Origin: Lactobacillus sp.
Lineage (GTDB): Bacteria; Bacillota; Bacilli; Lactobacillales; Lactobacillaceae
Length of the DNA stretch: 64,000 bases
NCBI GenBank assembly: GCA_022483245.1
Contig: JAKVNR010000001.1
Location: forward strand, 806,001 to 870,000
Direction: 5' to 3'
Under the pieces are notes generated by a model. That model made no database searches and had not been told where the DNA came from. It worked only from the letters and a program-made list of their open reading frames with translations. A program made the translations under genes and the position numbers. Below, piece after piece: positions 9,378 through 16,296 of the stretch (position 1 is the stretch's first letter; each line of letters starts with the position of its first letter).

Positions 9378-9400
9378 TTTACTTACAAAAAACAAGTAAA
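9378..9400. repeat. Short inverted repeat between the TrmH-type gene and hxlR
   Basis: TTTACTT and AAGTAAA form perfect 7-base arms around a nine-base A-rich spacer. On the minus strand the spacer contains a T run. It could be a weak terminator for the TrmH-type gene or part of the hxlR promoter (a TTGTAA -35-like box falls within it). Confidence 0.4.
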
Positions 9401-9405
9401 GTGCT

Positions 9406-10173
9406 TTAAGCGAAGTGATAAATCATAATCCCGGCTGCTACAGCAGCATTGAGTGATTCAGCCTTGCCCTTAATCGGAATGTATAACTTTTCATCGGCTA
9501 GCGGAATCAAACTGTGTTCAGCACCATGAGCTTCATTGCCAATAATCAGCGCCAGCTGGCTAACTGGGGAAAAGTCGGTCAACGGCTTAGCTGTCCGGTC
9601 AAGCAAACTGATATAAATCGGAATCCCCGCCTCATGAAAACTGCCTAATGCTGCTGGCAAATCGGCAGTAATGATTTCCAAATGAAACTGGCTGCCTTGC
9701 ATTGACCGTTGAACTTTGGGGTTGTACAAATCAACGCTAGTCGGTGAAAAAATCACGCCAGTAAAGCCGGCTGCATCAGCTGTCCGAATAATGGTACCAA
9801 CGTTGCCTGGATCAGTTAGATTATCTAAAATGACCCACTTACCATAATTAAAGCTAAAGTGCTTGGGCTGGGCCTGCTTTAAAACCATGAAAATTGCTTG
9901 CGAATTATGAGTTGAGCTTAATTTGCGGCATATAGCTTCATTAATCAAATATATTTTGTCATCGTTCAAATCGATGTTGGTCTCTGCCTGCAGCCGATCT
10001 AAGCTAGCCTGCGTGCCAAGCAAGGCTTGGACTGGTAATTGCGCCTGCAGGGCCTCTGTCACCAAATGAAAGCCTTCGATTAGGTACAGACCAGTGTGCT
10101 GGCGATATTTTTTCTGCAAGAGCTTATGGATCGACTTAATTTTTTCGTTATTAACAGAACTAATTTGCTGCAT
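9406..10173 (-). CDS. TrmH/SpoU family RNA 2'-O-methyltransferase
   Basis: This 255-residue protein has an N-terminal substrate-binding domain (about residues 1-95) and a C-terminal SPOUT knot domain. SpoU motifs are visible: NLTDPGNVGTIIRTADAAGF (motif 1), LIIGNEAHG (motif 2) and a C-terminal motif 3 (YIPIKGKAESLNAAVAA). It probably methylates a ribose in 23S rRNA or tRNA using S-adenosylmethionine; the exact nucleotide cannot be assigned. It is divergent from yidC. Confidence 0.93.
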   Translation of the reverse strand: MQQISSVNNEKIKSIHKLLQKKYRQHTGLYLIEGFHLVTEALQAQLPVQALLGTQASLDRLQAETNIDLNDDKIYLINEAICRKLSSTHNSQAIFMVLKQAQPKHFSFNYGKWVILDNLTDPGNVGTIIRTADAAGFTGVIFSPTSVDLYNPKVQRSMQGSQFHLEIITADLPAALGSFHEAGIPIYISLLDRTAKPLTDFSPVSQLALIIGNEAHGAEHSLIPLADEKLYIPIKGKAESLNAAVAAGIMIYHFA

Positions 10174-10223
10174 CTTGAATTCTCCTTAGTTACAAGCAAT
10201 ATTTTAACAAATATTTTGGTTAG

Positions 10224-10252
10224 TTGATCGGCTTCGATTTAACTAGTAAAAT
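10224..10252 (+). promoter_or_regulatory. Candidate promoter of yidC
   Basis: TTGATC at 10224-10229 and TAAAAT at 10247-10252 are spaced by 17 bases. This places transcription start about 30 bases before the yidC ATG. Confidence 0.6.
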
Positions 10253-10286
10253 TTGCAGGAGAACTAAGTGGAAAAGAGAATTTTTA

Positions 10287-11270
10287 ATGAAGCAAAAAAC
10301 GAAAAAAATTTTAGCTTTGACCATTGCAGTCAGCTTAGCGCTAATCATTACTGGCTGCAGCAAACATGGCAGTGCCTACACCGCACCAACTAGCGGGCCG
10401 TATTATTGGATTTACCTGCTTTTCGGCCGGCCAATCCAAAATATTATGCTGGCTGTCAAAAACGCAATCAGCGGGCCAAATGGTGCTGGTTGGGCCATTA
10501 CAATCATCACCTTTGTCGTCCGGCTGATCTTAATGCCATTTATGCTGTCTTCACAGAAAAAGGCAGTACGCCAGCAAGAAAAAGTTGCCCGCTTGCAGCC
10601 GCAAATGCAGCGCGTGCAAACGGCCATGCGCCAACCCGGTTTAACCCAAATGCAGCAAAGCCAATTGGGCCAGCTGCAAATGAAAATCTACCATGAAAAT
10701 AATATTTCCATGACTGGTGGAATGGGCTGCTTGCCGCTATTAATCCAATTACCAATTATGATCGGTATTTATCAAGCTGTAGCCTACTCTAAAGAACTGG
10801 CTTCAACTTCATTCTTTGGCATTTCTTTAGGTCAACGTTCACTGCTGCTGACCATTATTGCCACCGTCCTGTACCTGATTCAGGGCTATATTTCCTTAAT
10901 TGGTATCCCTGAACAACAAAAGAAAGCAATGCAGGCCACAGTATTATTAAGCCCGGCCATGACCTTCTTTATTTCTCTGTCAGCCCCTGGCGCCTTAGCC
11001 TTATACTTCCTGCTAGGCGGAATTATCGCTATCATTCAGCAGCTGATTACGACTTTCTTATTAACACCAGCAGTTAAAAAAGATATTGACCGGGAACTTA
11101 AAAACGAGCCAATCAAAGAGGTCGCTAGCCAAGCTGCAATTGATGAAATTGTGGCTGGTCCATCTGAAGAAACTAAGCAAGCAGAACAAGATCTGCACGA
11201 AGATTTGCGCAAGCGCAATCAGCAGGCTCAGCAAAAACAACATCACGACGATGATGAGAAATCTGAATAA
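10287..11270 (+). CDS. yidC: YidC/Oxa1 family membrane protein insertase (lipoprotein)
   Basis: This 327-residue insertase places proteins into the cytoplasmic membrane alone or with Sec. The N-terminus is a lipoprotein signal peptide with lipobox LIITGC (Cys24). The conserved hydrophilic-groove arginine lies in the first core membrane helix (FVVRLILMP). About five core membrane segments are followed by a long charged, Gln/Lys/Asp-rich tail, the pattern of YidC2-type paralogues. I start it at MKQKTKKIL rather than 21 codons earlier because the signal peptide fits this start. It has no rnpA or rpmH neighbour, so this is not the oriC-linked copy. Confidence 0.95.
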   Translation: MKQKTKKILALTIAVSLALIITGCSKHGSAYTAPTSGPYYWIYLLFGRPIQNIMLAVKNAISGPNGAGWAITIITFVVRLILMPFMLSSQKKAVRQQEKVARLQPQMQRVQTAMRQPGLTQMQQSQLGQLQMKIYHENNISMTGGMGCLPLLIQLPIMIGIYQAVAYSKELASTSFFGISLGQRSLLLTIIATVLYLIQGYISLIGIPEQQKKAMQATVLLSPAMTFFISLSAPGALALYFLLGGIIAIIQQLITTFLLTPAVKKDIDRELKNEPIKEVASQAAIDEIVAGPSEETKQAEQDLHEDLRKRNQQAQQKQHHDDDEKSE

Positions 11271-11283
11271 TTATTACTAAGTT

Positions 11284-11328
11284 ACAAAAAAGATCACGGT
11301 TCATTACAGAGTACCGCGATCTTTTTTC
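11284..11328 (+). terminator. Intrinsic terminator after yidC
   Basis: The arms AAAAAGATCACGGT and ACCGCGATCTTTTTT form a stem with one mismatch, followed by Ts, just after the yidC stop codon. Confidence 0.88.
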
Positions 11329-11463
11329 ATAGTATTATAAATAGCCATCCTTCAACAATAGTTTTACATGCATTAATTGAATGACCTACAAATAAACCAA
11401 TATGTTGTTAAAGAGCTAAACAAGGCTATAGTTTTGTATATACTAATACATCCTTCATTCCTG

Positions 11464-11469
11464 TATAAT
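11464..11469 (+). promoter_or_regulatory. -10 box of the candidate type I toxin mRNA
   Basis: A perfect TATAAT lies about 20 bases before the ten-base 5' complementarity element. No good -35 box is seen at the expected spacing (CTAATA is the best), so the promoter may be weak or extended. Confidence 0.5.
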
Positions 11470-11490
11470 TAAGCCTGCAGAAAGTTTAAT

Positions 11491-11500
11491 GAGCGGTGGC
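11491..11500 (+). repeat. 5' arm of long-range inverted repeat flanking the toxin gene
   Basis: GAGCGGTGGC here is the exact reverse complement of GCCACCGCTC at 11715-11724. The pair brackets the toxin ORF and would let the 5' leader of the mRNA pair with its 3' region. Such end-to-end pairing holds several known type I toxin mRNAs in a translationally inert form; its role here is inferred. Confidence 0.6.
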
Positions 11501-11528
11501 TGTTTTGACTTTTTGGAGGTGAAGTCCG

Positions 11529-11606
11529 ATGGACAAATTCTTCAGGAAAGGAATTCAGCCAGGTGTCGGCGATCGACATCTTGAGCCTGCTATTTTTAGC
11601 AGGTGA
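11529..11606 (+). CDS. Short leader ORF overlapping the toxin ORF (25 codons)
   Basis: An ATG follows a strong ribosome binding site (GGAGGTG, 7-base spacing) and opens a 25-residue frame starting MDKFFRKGIQPG. It overlaps the toxin ORF in a different frame and stops with TGA immediately after a terminator-like hairpin. It may be a regulatory leader peptide coupling translation to the toxin start. Alternatively it is the displaced N-terminus of a 39-residue toxin split by one extra base near 11562. Neither option can be settled from sequence alone. Confidence 0.45.
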   Translation: MDKFFRKGIQPGVGDRHLEPAIFSR

Positions 11607-11649
11607 TTTTTTACTCGCGCTGCTAACTTACTTAGATCAGCGCAAATAA
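11563..11649 (+). CDS. Putative holin-like type I toxin peptide (28 residues)
   Basis: A GTG-started 28-codon ORF encodes a peptide beginning VSAIDILSLLFLAG and ending ALLTYLDQRK. It has one hydrophobic helix of about 18 residues and a charged C-terminus. This matches the 'holin-like toxin' family of small Firmicute membrane toxins (related to BsrG/TxpA-type type I toxins), which damage the membrane when antisense control fails. A moderate site AAAGG lies 11 bases before the GTG. No phage genes are nearby, so a lysis role is unlikely. The start codon is uncertain because of the overlapping leader ORF. Confidence 0.72.
   Translation: MSAIDILSLLFLAGDFLLALLTYLDQRK
11586..11612 (+). terminator. 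Terminator-like hairpin inside the toxin ORF
   Basis: CCTGCTA and TAGCAGG form a perfect 7-base-pair stem with a TTTT loop, followed by TGATTTTTT. It lies within the toxin frame and at the very end of the overlapping leader ORF. It could cause premature termination or pause the ribosome. Confidence 0.5.
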
Positions 11650-11694
11650 AAAACGCCGCTCAATCTTAACTTTTGGCGAGTTATTGAGTAGGCG
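11648..11694 (-). terminator. Intrinsic terminator of the antisense RNA
   Basis: On the minus strand CGCCTACTCAAT and ATTGAGCGGCG pair with a small bulge and are followed by six Ts that lie exactly at the toxin stop codon. It would end an antisense transcript entering from about 11772. Confidence 0.72.
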
Positions 11695-11714
11695 CTAGCT
11701 TAACATATAATTTT

Positions 11715-11724
11715 GCCACCGCTC
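11715..11724 (+). repeat. 3' arm of long-range inverted repeat flanking the toxin gene
   Basis: GCCACCGCTC is the perfect reverse complement of the element at 11491-11500, 215 bases upstream, and lies just before the toxin mRNA terminator. Confidence 0.6.
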
Positions 11725-11738
11725 TTTAGGCGGCCTGC

Positions 11739-11772
11739 AAGGGAGCTTTCTTTAGGGGAAGCTCCCTTTTCA
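11739..11772 (+). terminator. Intrinsic terminator of the toxin mRNA
   Basis: AAGGGAGCTT and AAGCTCCCTT form a perfect 10-base-pair stem with a 10-base loop. It ends in TTTT and then T-rich sequence on the plus strand. Confidence 0.8.
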
Positions 11773-11778
11773 ATTTCT

Positions 11779-11805
11779 ATTATATCAGAGAATCAAGTTT
11801 CACAA
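11779..11805 (-). promoter_or_regulatory. Promoter of the candidate antisense RNA
   Basis: On the minus strand TTGTGA (11800-11805) and a perfect TATAAT (11779-11784) are separated by 15 bases. Transcription would begin at about 11772. Confidence 0.6.
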
Positions 11806-11844
11806 TATTAAACAATAATATTTAGTCTAATAATATTAACAAAC

Positions 11845-11896
11845 AAAAATACCTCATAACCGCCAGACATCTGTCTAACAATTATGAGGTATTTTA
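11845..11896 (-). terminator. Terminator after the two-component operon
   Basis: ATACCTCATA and TATGAGGTAT form a perfect stem between A-rich and T-rich ends, with a smaller AGAC/GTCT hairpin inside the loop. It lies just after the histidine kinase stop codon and is symmetrical enough to act in both directions. Confidence 0.85.
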
Positions 11897-11911
11897 AATA
11901 TTTCCTTTTTG

Positions 11912-13432
11912 CTACTTATTTTGCTCAAGCAGCGGGAACGATAATTCAAACCGGCTGCCTGAACCAACGGCTGATTCAACTTTAATCTCACCGTGATAAG
12001 CTTTCGTCAATTTTTGCGCAATTGACAACCCTAAGCCATTGCCGCCCTTTTCACGGGTTCTAGCTTTATCAACTCGGTAGAAGCGGTCGAAGATCTTTTT
12101 AGCATCTGCCTCGCTAATCCCTTCGCCAAAGTCTTGTACAACCAAATCAACTCGTTTTTTAGACACTGACGCGCTCACATCAACCTCTTTGCGGTTGGTC
12201 GAATACTTAACCGCATTATCAATCAAAATAATCAGTATTTCTTCCAAGTGATTGTTATACATCTTGATTTGCGTATCAGCTGGCAAATTATCAATGTCCA
12301 ATTGAATTAGGAAGTCCTTATGCAGCATTCGCATATCGCCAACAACCCGTTTGACTACTTCTGAAACTTTCGTAACAGCATTCGGGAATTGGATATCAAC
12401 CTGTTCAGCTCGGGTCAAATCAAGCATTTCTTGAATCAAATGCTTCATCCGGTCAATTTCCTGTAAAGAAGCATTGATTGACTCATCCAATACTTGCGGA
12501 TCATCTTTGCCCCATCGCTCCAGCATATTCAAGTGGCCTTGAATAACCGCAACTGGCGTTCGCAATTCGTGCGAAACATCGCCGACGAATTGCTTTTGCT
12601 GCTGAATATAAGCTTGCATTCGGTCCAGCATGTGGTTAAAGGCAATGCTTAAATCGCCTAGTTCATCATGGCGGTGCAAATCTGGAATCCGGTCGCTGCT
12701 ATCAGGCTGCTCATCAACCTTGCGAGCAACTTTAGACATCAATTTAATCGGACGTACAAAGCTGATAATCAAAACATAAGCAGCAATTCCGCTCAAGAGC
12801 AGGGCAATCAGCGCCCAAATAAAGATGCCCTGACGCAGTCTCCTCATAACCTTGTTATAAGCTGGCATGGTATTATCAACCACTAAATACCCAGTCAGTT
12901 TATGAGTGCGTTTAGAATAAATCGGAGCCTTGCTGCGTAAAACCTTGCCGCTGCTAGTATTAATCACTTGCGATCGTTTGGCATTTTTAACCTTGCTTAA
13001 AAGCGGGGGATTATTATCGTTAGTAAAGGCAATTTCGCCGCGATCGCTATAAATCGTAATGCGCAGGTCTTTATTGGATAAAACCGCCAGGACTGGATCA
13101 TCGACCACGTCATCACTTTTTGAATCTGTATCGGTCGATGGCTTCACTCCAGCTTCGCCCTGCAAAATCCGTTCAGTATTCGGTGATAAAATTGGCACCG
13201 CATTTGACACAGTCAGCCGCTCGTCAACTTGTACCAACCGGCTGCGGAAGGTCTGAACAACATTGCGCGAACTGCTAGTTTGCTGACGCAAAAATTCTCG
13301 GTTAACCACTGAATAAGTGGTAGCTGTAAAAATGGCAAAAGAGGCCGCAATAATAAGCAGTATTCCTCCGATCCATTTATAAACCAGGGAAATATGCCGG
13401 GCCTCTTTGTTAGTTTTCTTATTTGGCTTCAC
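11912..13432 (-). CDS. Sensor histidine kinase (ArlS/CovS/LisK-like)
   Basis: A 506-residue membrane kinase. Membrane segments at about 19-40 and 203-225 flank a roughly 160-residue extracellular sensor loop. A HAMP domain (225-280) is followed by HisKA with the phospho-accepting His288 (GDVSHELRTPV) and a HATPase domain with N-box IDNAVKYST and G-boxes DFGEGIS and GGNGLGLSI. It overlaps the response regulator gene by 14 bases, forming a two-gene operon. Similarity is closest to the ArlS/CovS/LisK class, which governs envelope and stress responses; the signal is unknown. Confidence 0.94.
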   Translation of the reverse strand: MKPNKKTNKEARHISLVYKWIGGILLIIAASFAIFTATTYSVVNREFLRQQTSSSRNVVQTFRSRLVQVDERLTVSNAVPILSPNTERILQGEAGVKPSTDTDSKSDDVVDDPVLAVLSNKDLRITIYSDRGEIAFTNDNNPPLLSKVKNAKRSQVINTSSGKVLRSKAPIYSKRTHKLTGYLVVDNTMPAYNKVMRRLRQGIFIWALIALLLSGIAAYVLIISFVRPIKLMSKVARKVDEQPDSSDRIPDLHRHDELGDLSIAFNHMLDRMQAYIQQQKQFVGDVSHELRTPVAVIQGHLNMLERWGKDDPQVLDESINASLQEIDRMKHLIQEMLDLTRAEQVDIQFPNAVTKVSEVVKRVVGDMRMLHKDFLIQLDIDNLPADTQIKMYNNHLEEILIILIDNAVKYSTNRKEVDVSASVSKKRVDLVVQDFGEGISEADAKKIFDRFYRVDKARTREKGGNGLGLSIAQKLTKAYHGEIKVESAVGSGSRFELSFPLLEQNK

Positions 13433-14132
13433 TTTGCTCTTCCCTCATCATATAGCCAGTTCCACGAACGGTTTTAATATAGGAAGGCCGACCAGGTTGG
13501 TCAATCTTATTACGCAAGTAACGAACATAAACTTCAACCACATTGGTTTCAATCTTGGAGTTAGGTCCCCAAATTTGGTTGAGCAATTGATCACGAGTAA
13601 CCACATTGCCTTTGTTTTCGATCAAAGTCATTAGCAAATTGTATTCGCGCTTGGTCAAATCAATTGCTTCATCACCGCGGTGCACAATCCGGTTAGCTGT
13701 TTCAATAGTTAAATCATCGTATTTCACGATCTTTTGTTTAGATAATGCACCGGTATTATTATCTTCTTCCATCTTGACCCGGCGCAGGACAGCCCGCAAC
13801 CGTGCCAGCAATTCTTCAATGGCAAATGGCTTAACGATATAATCATCAGCCCCATGGTCTAAACCTGAAACACGGTCAATGACTGAGTCACGTGCAGTCA
13901 TAATGATAATTGGAGTTTTCTTAACCTGTCTAACCCGGCGGGCAATTTCTAACCCATTCAAATCAGGCAGCATCAAATCGAGCAGAATTGCGTCGAAATC
14001 TTCGTTTAAAGCTCGCTCTAAACCCTTACGGCCATTTAATTCCACGGCAGTTTCATAATTTTCATGCTGCAGTTCAAGTTCTACAAATCGCGCCAGATTT
14101 TTTTCGTCTTCGATAATTAGAATTTTACTCAA
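13419..14132 (-). CDS. OmpR-family response regulator (ArlR/CovR/LisR-like)
   Basis: A 237-residue regulator with a receiver domain (acidic cluster EDE at 8-10, phospho-accepting Asp52, Lys101) and a C-terminal winged-helix DNA-binding domain (about 140-230) containing TKREYNLLMTLIENKG. It is the partner of the overlapping kinase gene. The receiver sequence resembles ArlR and CovR. Its regulon cannot be inferred here. Confidence 0.95.
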   Translation of the reverse strand: MSKILIIEDEKNLARFVELELQHENYETAVELNGRKGLERALNEDFDAILLDLMLPDLNGLEIARRVRQVKKTPIIIMTARDSVIDRVSGLDHGADDYIVKPFAIEELLARLRAVLRRVKMEEDNNTGALSKQKIVKYDDLTIETANRIVHRGDEAIDLTKREYNLLMTLIENKGNVVTRDQLLNQIWGPNSKIETNVVEVYVRYLRNKIDQPGRPSYIKTVRGTGYMMREEQSEAK

Positions 14133-14168
14133 TCTGTTCGTCCCTCTTTAAGCTAAATTTCATTTTTA

Positions 14169-14198
14169 ATTCTATTCTCAAATAGCCTGCTTTGGCAA
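14169..14198 (-). promoter_or_regulatory. Candidate promoter of the two-component operon
   Basis: On the minus strand TTGCCA (14193-14198) and TAGAAT (14169-14174) are spaced by 18 bases, about 37 bases before the response regulator ATG. Confidence 0.45.
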
Positions 14199-14206
14199 GT
14201 AATTTT

Positions 14207-14752
14207 CTAATTATCTTTGTCAGGTGGAAACAGGCCTTTTAATTTGGCAAACGCTGGATTTGGCTTATCTGTTCTTGCTTGCGCTGCCTTTTGTTCTGAG
14301 ACAACCTCCCAGCCTTGCCCATGTGGGAACAAATCATCATTTTTTTCGGCTGGAGTCAAAATTGTCGTTGGTAAACTCAGCAGCAAATTATCCTCTACTG
14401 CGGTCTGTAAGTCAATCTCTCCATCAGCAATTTGAATTAAGTCAGGATTATCTTCTAATTCTTCAGCGGTTGGCTTATGGTCACAGTAGGTTTCAGTAAA
14501 ATCAAAATCCTGTTCCAAGTCAACTGGCGCAAGACTTCTAGTTGATGGTGCCTCAACTTCAGCCGTTACATGAAAATTGCCAGTCACATAATCGCCATCA
14601 GCGAAAAATTGTCCTTGGACATGAATATTTTTAGCATCATTAATTAAATTGCGGCTGCGCTCTTTAAATTCAGCCGTCACGGTCACATCTTCGTCAACTG
14701 CTTTTAGGACCCCAGGTTGGTCATGCAGCTGTTCAAATGAATATTGCAACAT
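14207..14752 (-). CDS. DUF177 (YceD/YlbN family) protein
   Basis: This 181-residue protein belongs to the YceD/DUF177 family, linked in bacteria and plastids to 23S rRNA accumulation and 50S assembly. The family's conserved central region, with aromatic and acidic residues ahead of an EEL-rich stretch and the segment LIQIADGEIDL, is visible. In many Firmicutes it is followed by rpmF (L32); here the next genes are the two-component operon instead. It follows tmcAL by 6 bases. Confidence 0.85.
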   Translation of the reverse strand: MLQYSFEQLHDQPGVLKAVDEDVTVTAEFKERSRNLINDAKNIHVQGQFFADGDYVTGNFHVTAEVEAPSTRSLAPVDLEQDFDFTETYCDHKPTAEELEDNPDLIQIADGEIDLQTAVEDNLLLSLPTTILTPAEKNDDLFPHGQGWEVVSEQKAAQARTDKPNPAFAKLKGLFPPDKDN

Positions 14753-14758
14753 TCTTTC

Positions 14759-15919
14759 TTACTCCACTTCAATTGGCCGGCGGCCAAAATTCTGATCTTT
14801 GCCAATTGCCTGTTCAACCAAGCGGTCAGCTCTGACTTGCAAGGACAAACTGCCCTCTTTACTATTGCGGTGATCAACTTTAGAAATTACTGGTACTTCC
14901 CAGTCTTGCCGCATAAGCTTTAAATAATTGCGCCCACGCTCAGAAAAGCCAAGCAGCAAAGCGCTTTTTTCAGTTTGAGCTGTCTGCATTTCTGCTTGTT
15001 TAATATCAAGTAAAGTATACAGGCTCAACCGTCGTAAACGTGAATAAGTATAACGCTTTGATTTAACATGCTGCAAGAACTGGGTAAAAGTTTTTGCTGT
15101 GTGAATTTCAGCCTTGAACTTGTATTCAAGGCCTTCGCTCATCTGGTAAATTTGCCGCAGCTGATCAACGCTGCTGCTTTCCAGCCGGTATTTTAAGAAT
15201 GGGAAGAGTAAATTCCAGCTCGGCAAAATCTTTTGCTTTTGCAAAGCTGCAATTTCTCCCTTCGGCAACCAGTTTTTCAGCTGGTCCCAGTCAGGTTCAC
15301 CTGATTGCAGCAGCAAGTTGCGCAATGAAGTGGCACTAGCCACCGCGTGTAAACGCGCCACGGCCGCCCGGTGATCGGCACCGATTCGCTGCACTGCATG
15401 CAAGTTCAGCGGATGTGGCAAGTTTAAATTTGCCACAGCGTAAGCCACCCCTAAAATTTCATTAGGAAGATTAACTTCGCGGCCGACTTCTTGGGCTAAG
15501 ACCTGGTTATATTGAGTTGCGTAAGTTTGCGTATAATCATGAAAACGCAGGTCTTGCTTGGGAATTTTAGCAATTCTTTCCGCCAGAGCCGTAAAATTCA
15601 ATGTCCCGTCTTCCGTACCAAAAACCAGATCAGTTGCACCTAATCCGGCCAGCATCTCTAACCCGCCGCGGCTAAATAAATCCGCGGGTTGGGCGGCTAC
15701 TGATAGCGGCATTTCAAAGACTAAATCAGCCCCACTGCGCAAAGCTGCTTGAGCCCGGTCCCATTTATTTAAAATTGCCATCTCTCCGCGCTGAACATAA
15801 TTGCCGCTCATGAGCACAATAATCGGATCACTTTTTGCAATTAACCGTGCCTGATTCAGTAAAAATTCATGCCCGCTGTGGAAAGGATTAAATTCGGCAA
15901 TGATTCCGACAACACTCAT
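14759..15919 (-). CDS. tmcAL: tRNA(Met) cytidine acetate ligase TmcAL (YlbM)
   Basis: A 386-residue nucleotidyltransferase-like enzyme that forms N4-acetylcytidine at the wobble position of elongator tRNA-Met from acetate and ATP. The N-terminal nucleotide-binding region has [17 protein letters not shown], with the HxGH motif, and the ATPase segment [10 protein letters not shown]. Length is normal. It starts 4 bases after rsfS and is followed by yceD in a compact operon. Confidence 0.93.
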   Translation of the reverse strand: MSVVGIIAEFNPFHSGHEFLLNQARLIAKSDPIIVLMSGNYVQRGEMAILNKWDRAQAALRSGADLVFEMPLSVAAQPADLFSRGGLEMLAGLGATDLVFGTEDGTLNFTALAERIAKIPKQDLRFHDYTQTYATQYNQVLAQEVGREVNLPNEILGVAYAVANLNLPHPLNLHAVQRIGADHRAAVARLHAVASATSLRNLLLQSGEPDWDQLKNWLPKGEIAALQKQKILPSWNLLFPFLKYRLESSSVDQLRQIYQMSEGLEYKFKAEIHTAKTFTQFLQHVKSKRYTYSRLRRLSLYTLLDIKQAEMQTAQTEKSALLLGFSERGRNYLKLMRQDWEVPVISKVDHRNSKEGSLSLQVRADRLVEQAIGKDQNFGRRPIEVE

Positions 15920-15923
15920 TGCA

Positions 15924-16271
15924 CTACTCTTCAGCCAAAGTTAATTGCTTGCCTTGACTCCACAACTGCTCTAAGCCATAAAAAGCCCGGGCATCTGGAG
16001 TAAAGATATTAATAATGACATCACCTAGGTCAACTAATAACCAGTTGGAATCGTGCGTGCCTTCAATACGGTAATCAGTGTAGTCAAGCTTGTGCATAGC
16101 TTCAATTAATGAATTGGCAATCGCGTGTAGCTGCCGGTTGGAATCGGCACTAGTGATCACGTAATAATCAGCCAAAATGCTGACGCCGCGCATGTCATAC
16201 GCTTCCGTTTCTTGTCCATGCCGGTCTGAAATAGCAGCTAAAGCCGCCTTTAAAAGTTCATCAGAGTTCAC
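15924..16271 (-). CDS. rsfS: Ribosome silencing factor RsfS
   Basis: A 115-residue protein that binds L14 and blocks subunit joining when nutrients are scarce. Family motifs include [18 protein letters not shown], the [13 protein letters not shown] stretch and [17 protein letters not shown]. Length is normal. It follows yqeK in the conserved nadD-yqeK-rsfS order. The yqeM methyltransferase usually found next is absent; tmcAL follows directly. Confidence 0.95.
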   Translation of the reverse strand: MNSDELLKAALAAISDRHGQETEAYDMRGVSILADYYVITSADSNRQLHAIANSLIEAMHKLDYTDYRIEGTHDSNWLLVDLGDVIINIFTPDARAFYGLEQLWSQGKQLTLAEE

Positions 16272-16296
16272 AGTAATTAAATCCTTCTTTCTTTAG

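Larger units (their letters stand above)
11648..11772 (-). ncRNA. Candidate antisense RNA (type I antitoxin), about 125 nt
   Basis: A minus-strand promoter (11779-11805) and an intrinsic terminator (11648-11694) bracket this non-coding stretch. It lies wholly antisense to the 3' part of the toxin mRNA, including its 3' complementarity arm and terminator. Convergent RNAs overlapping at their 3' ends are the standard layout of TxpA/RatA- and BsrG/SR4-type pairs. I therefore infer that this RNA is the antitoxin. Confidence 0.62.

Noticed and set aside
11563-11649. A phage holin
   Set aside because: No endolysin, integrase or other phage genes are nearby, and the antisense RNA layout fits a chromosomal type I toxin better.
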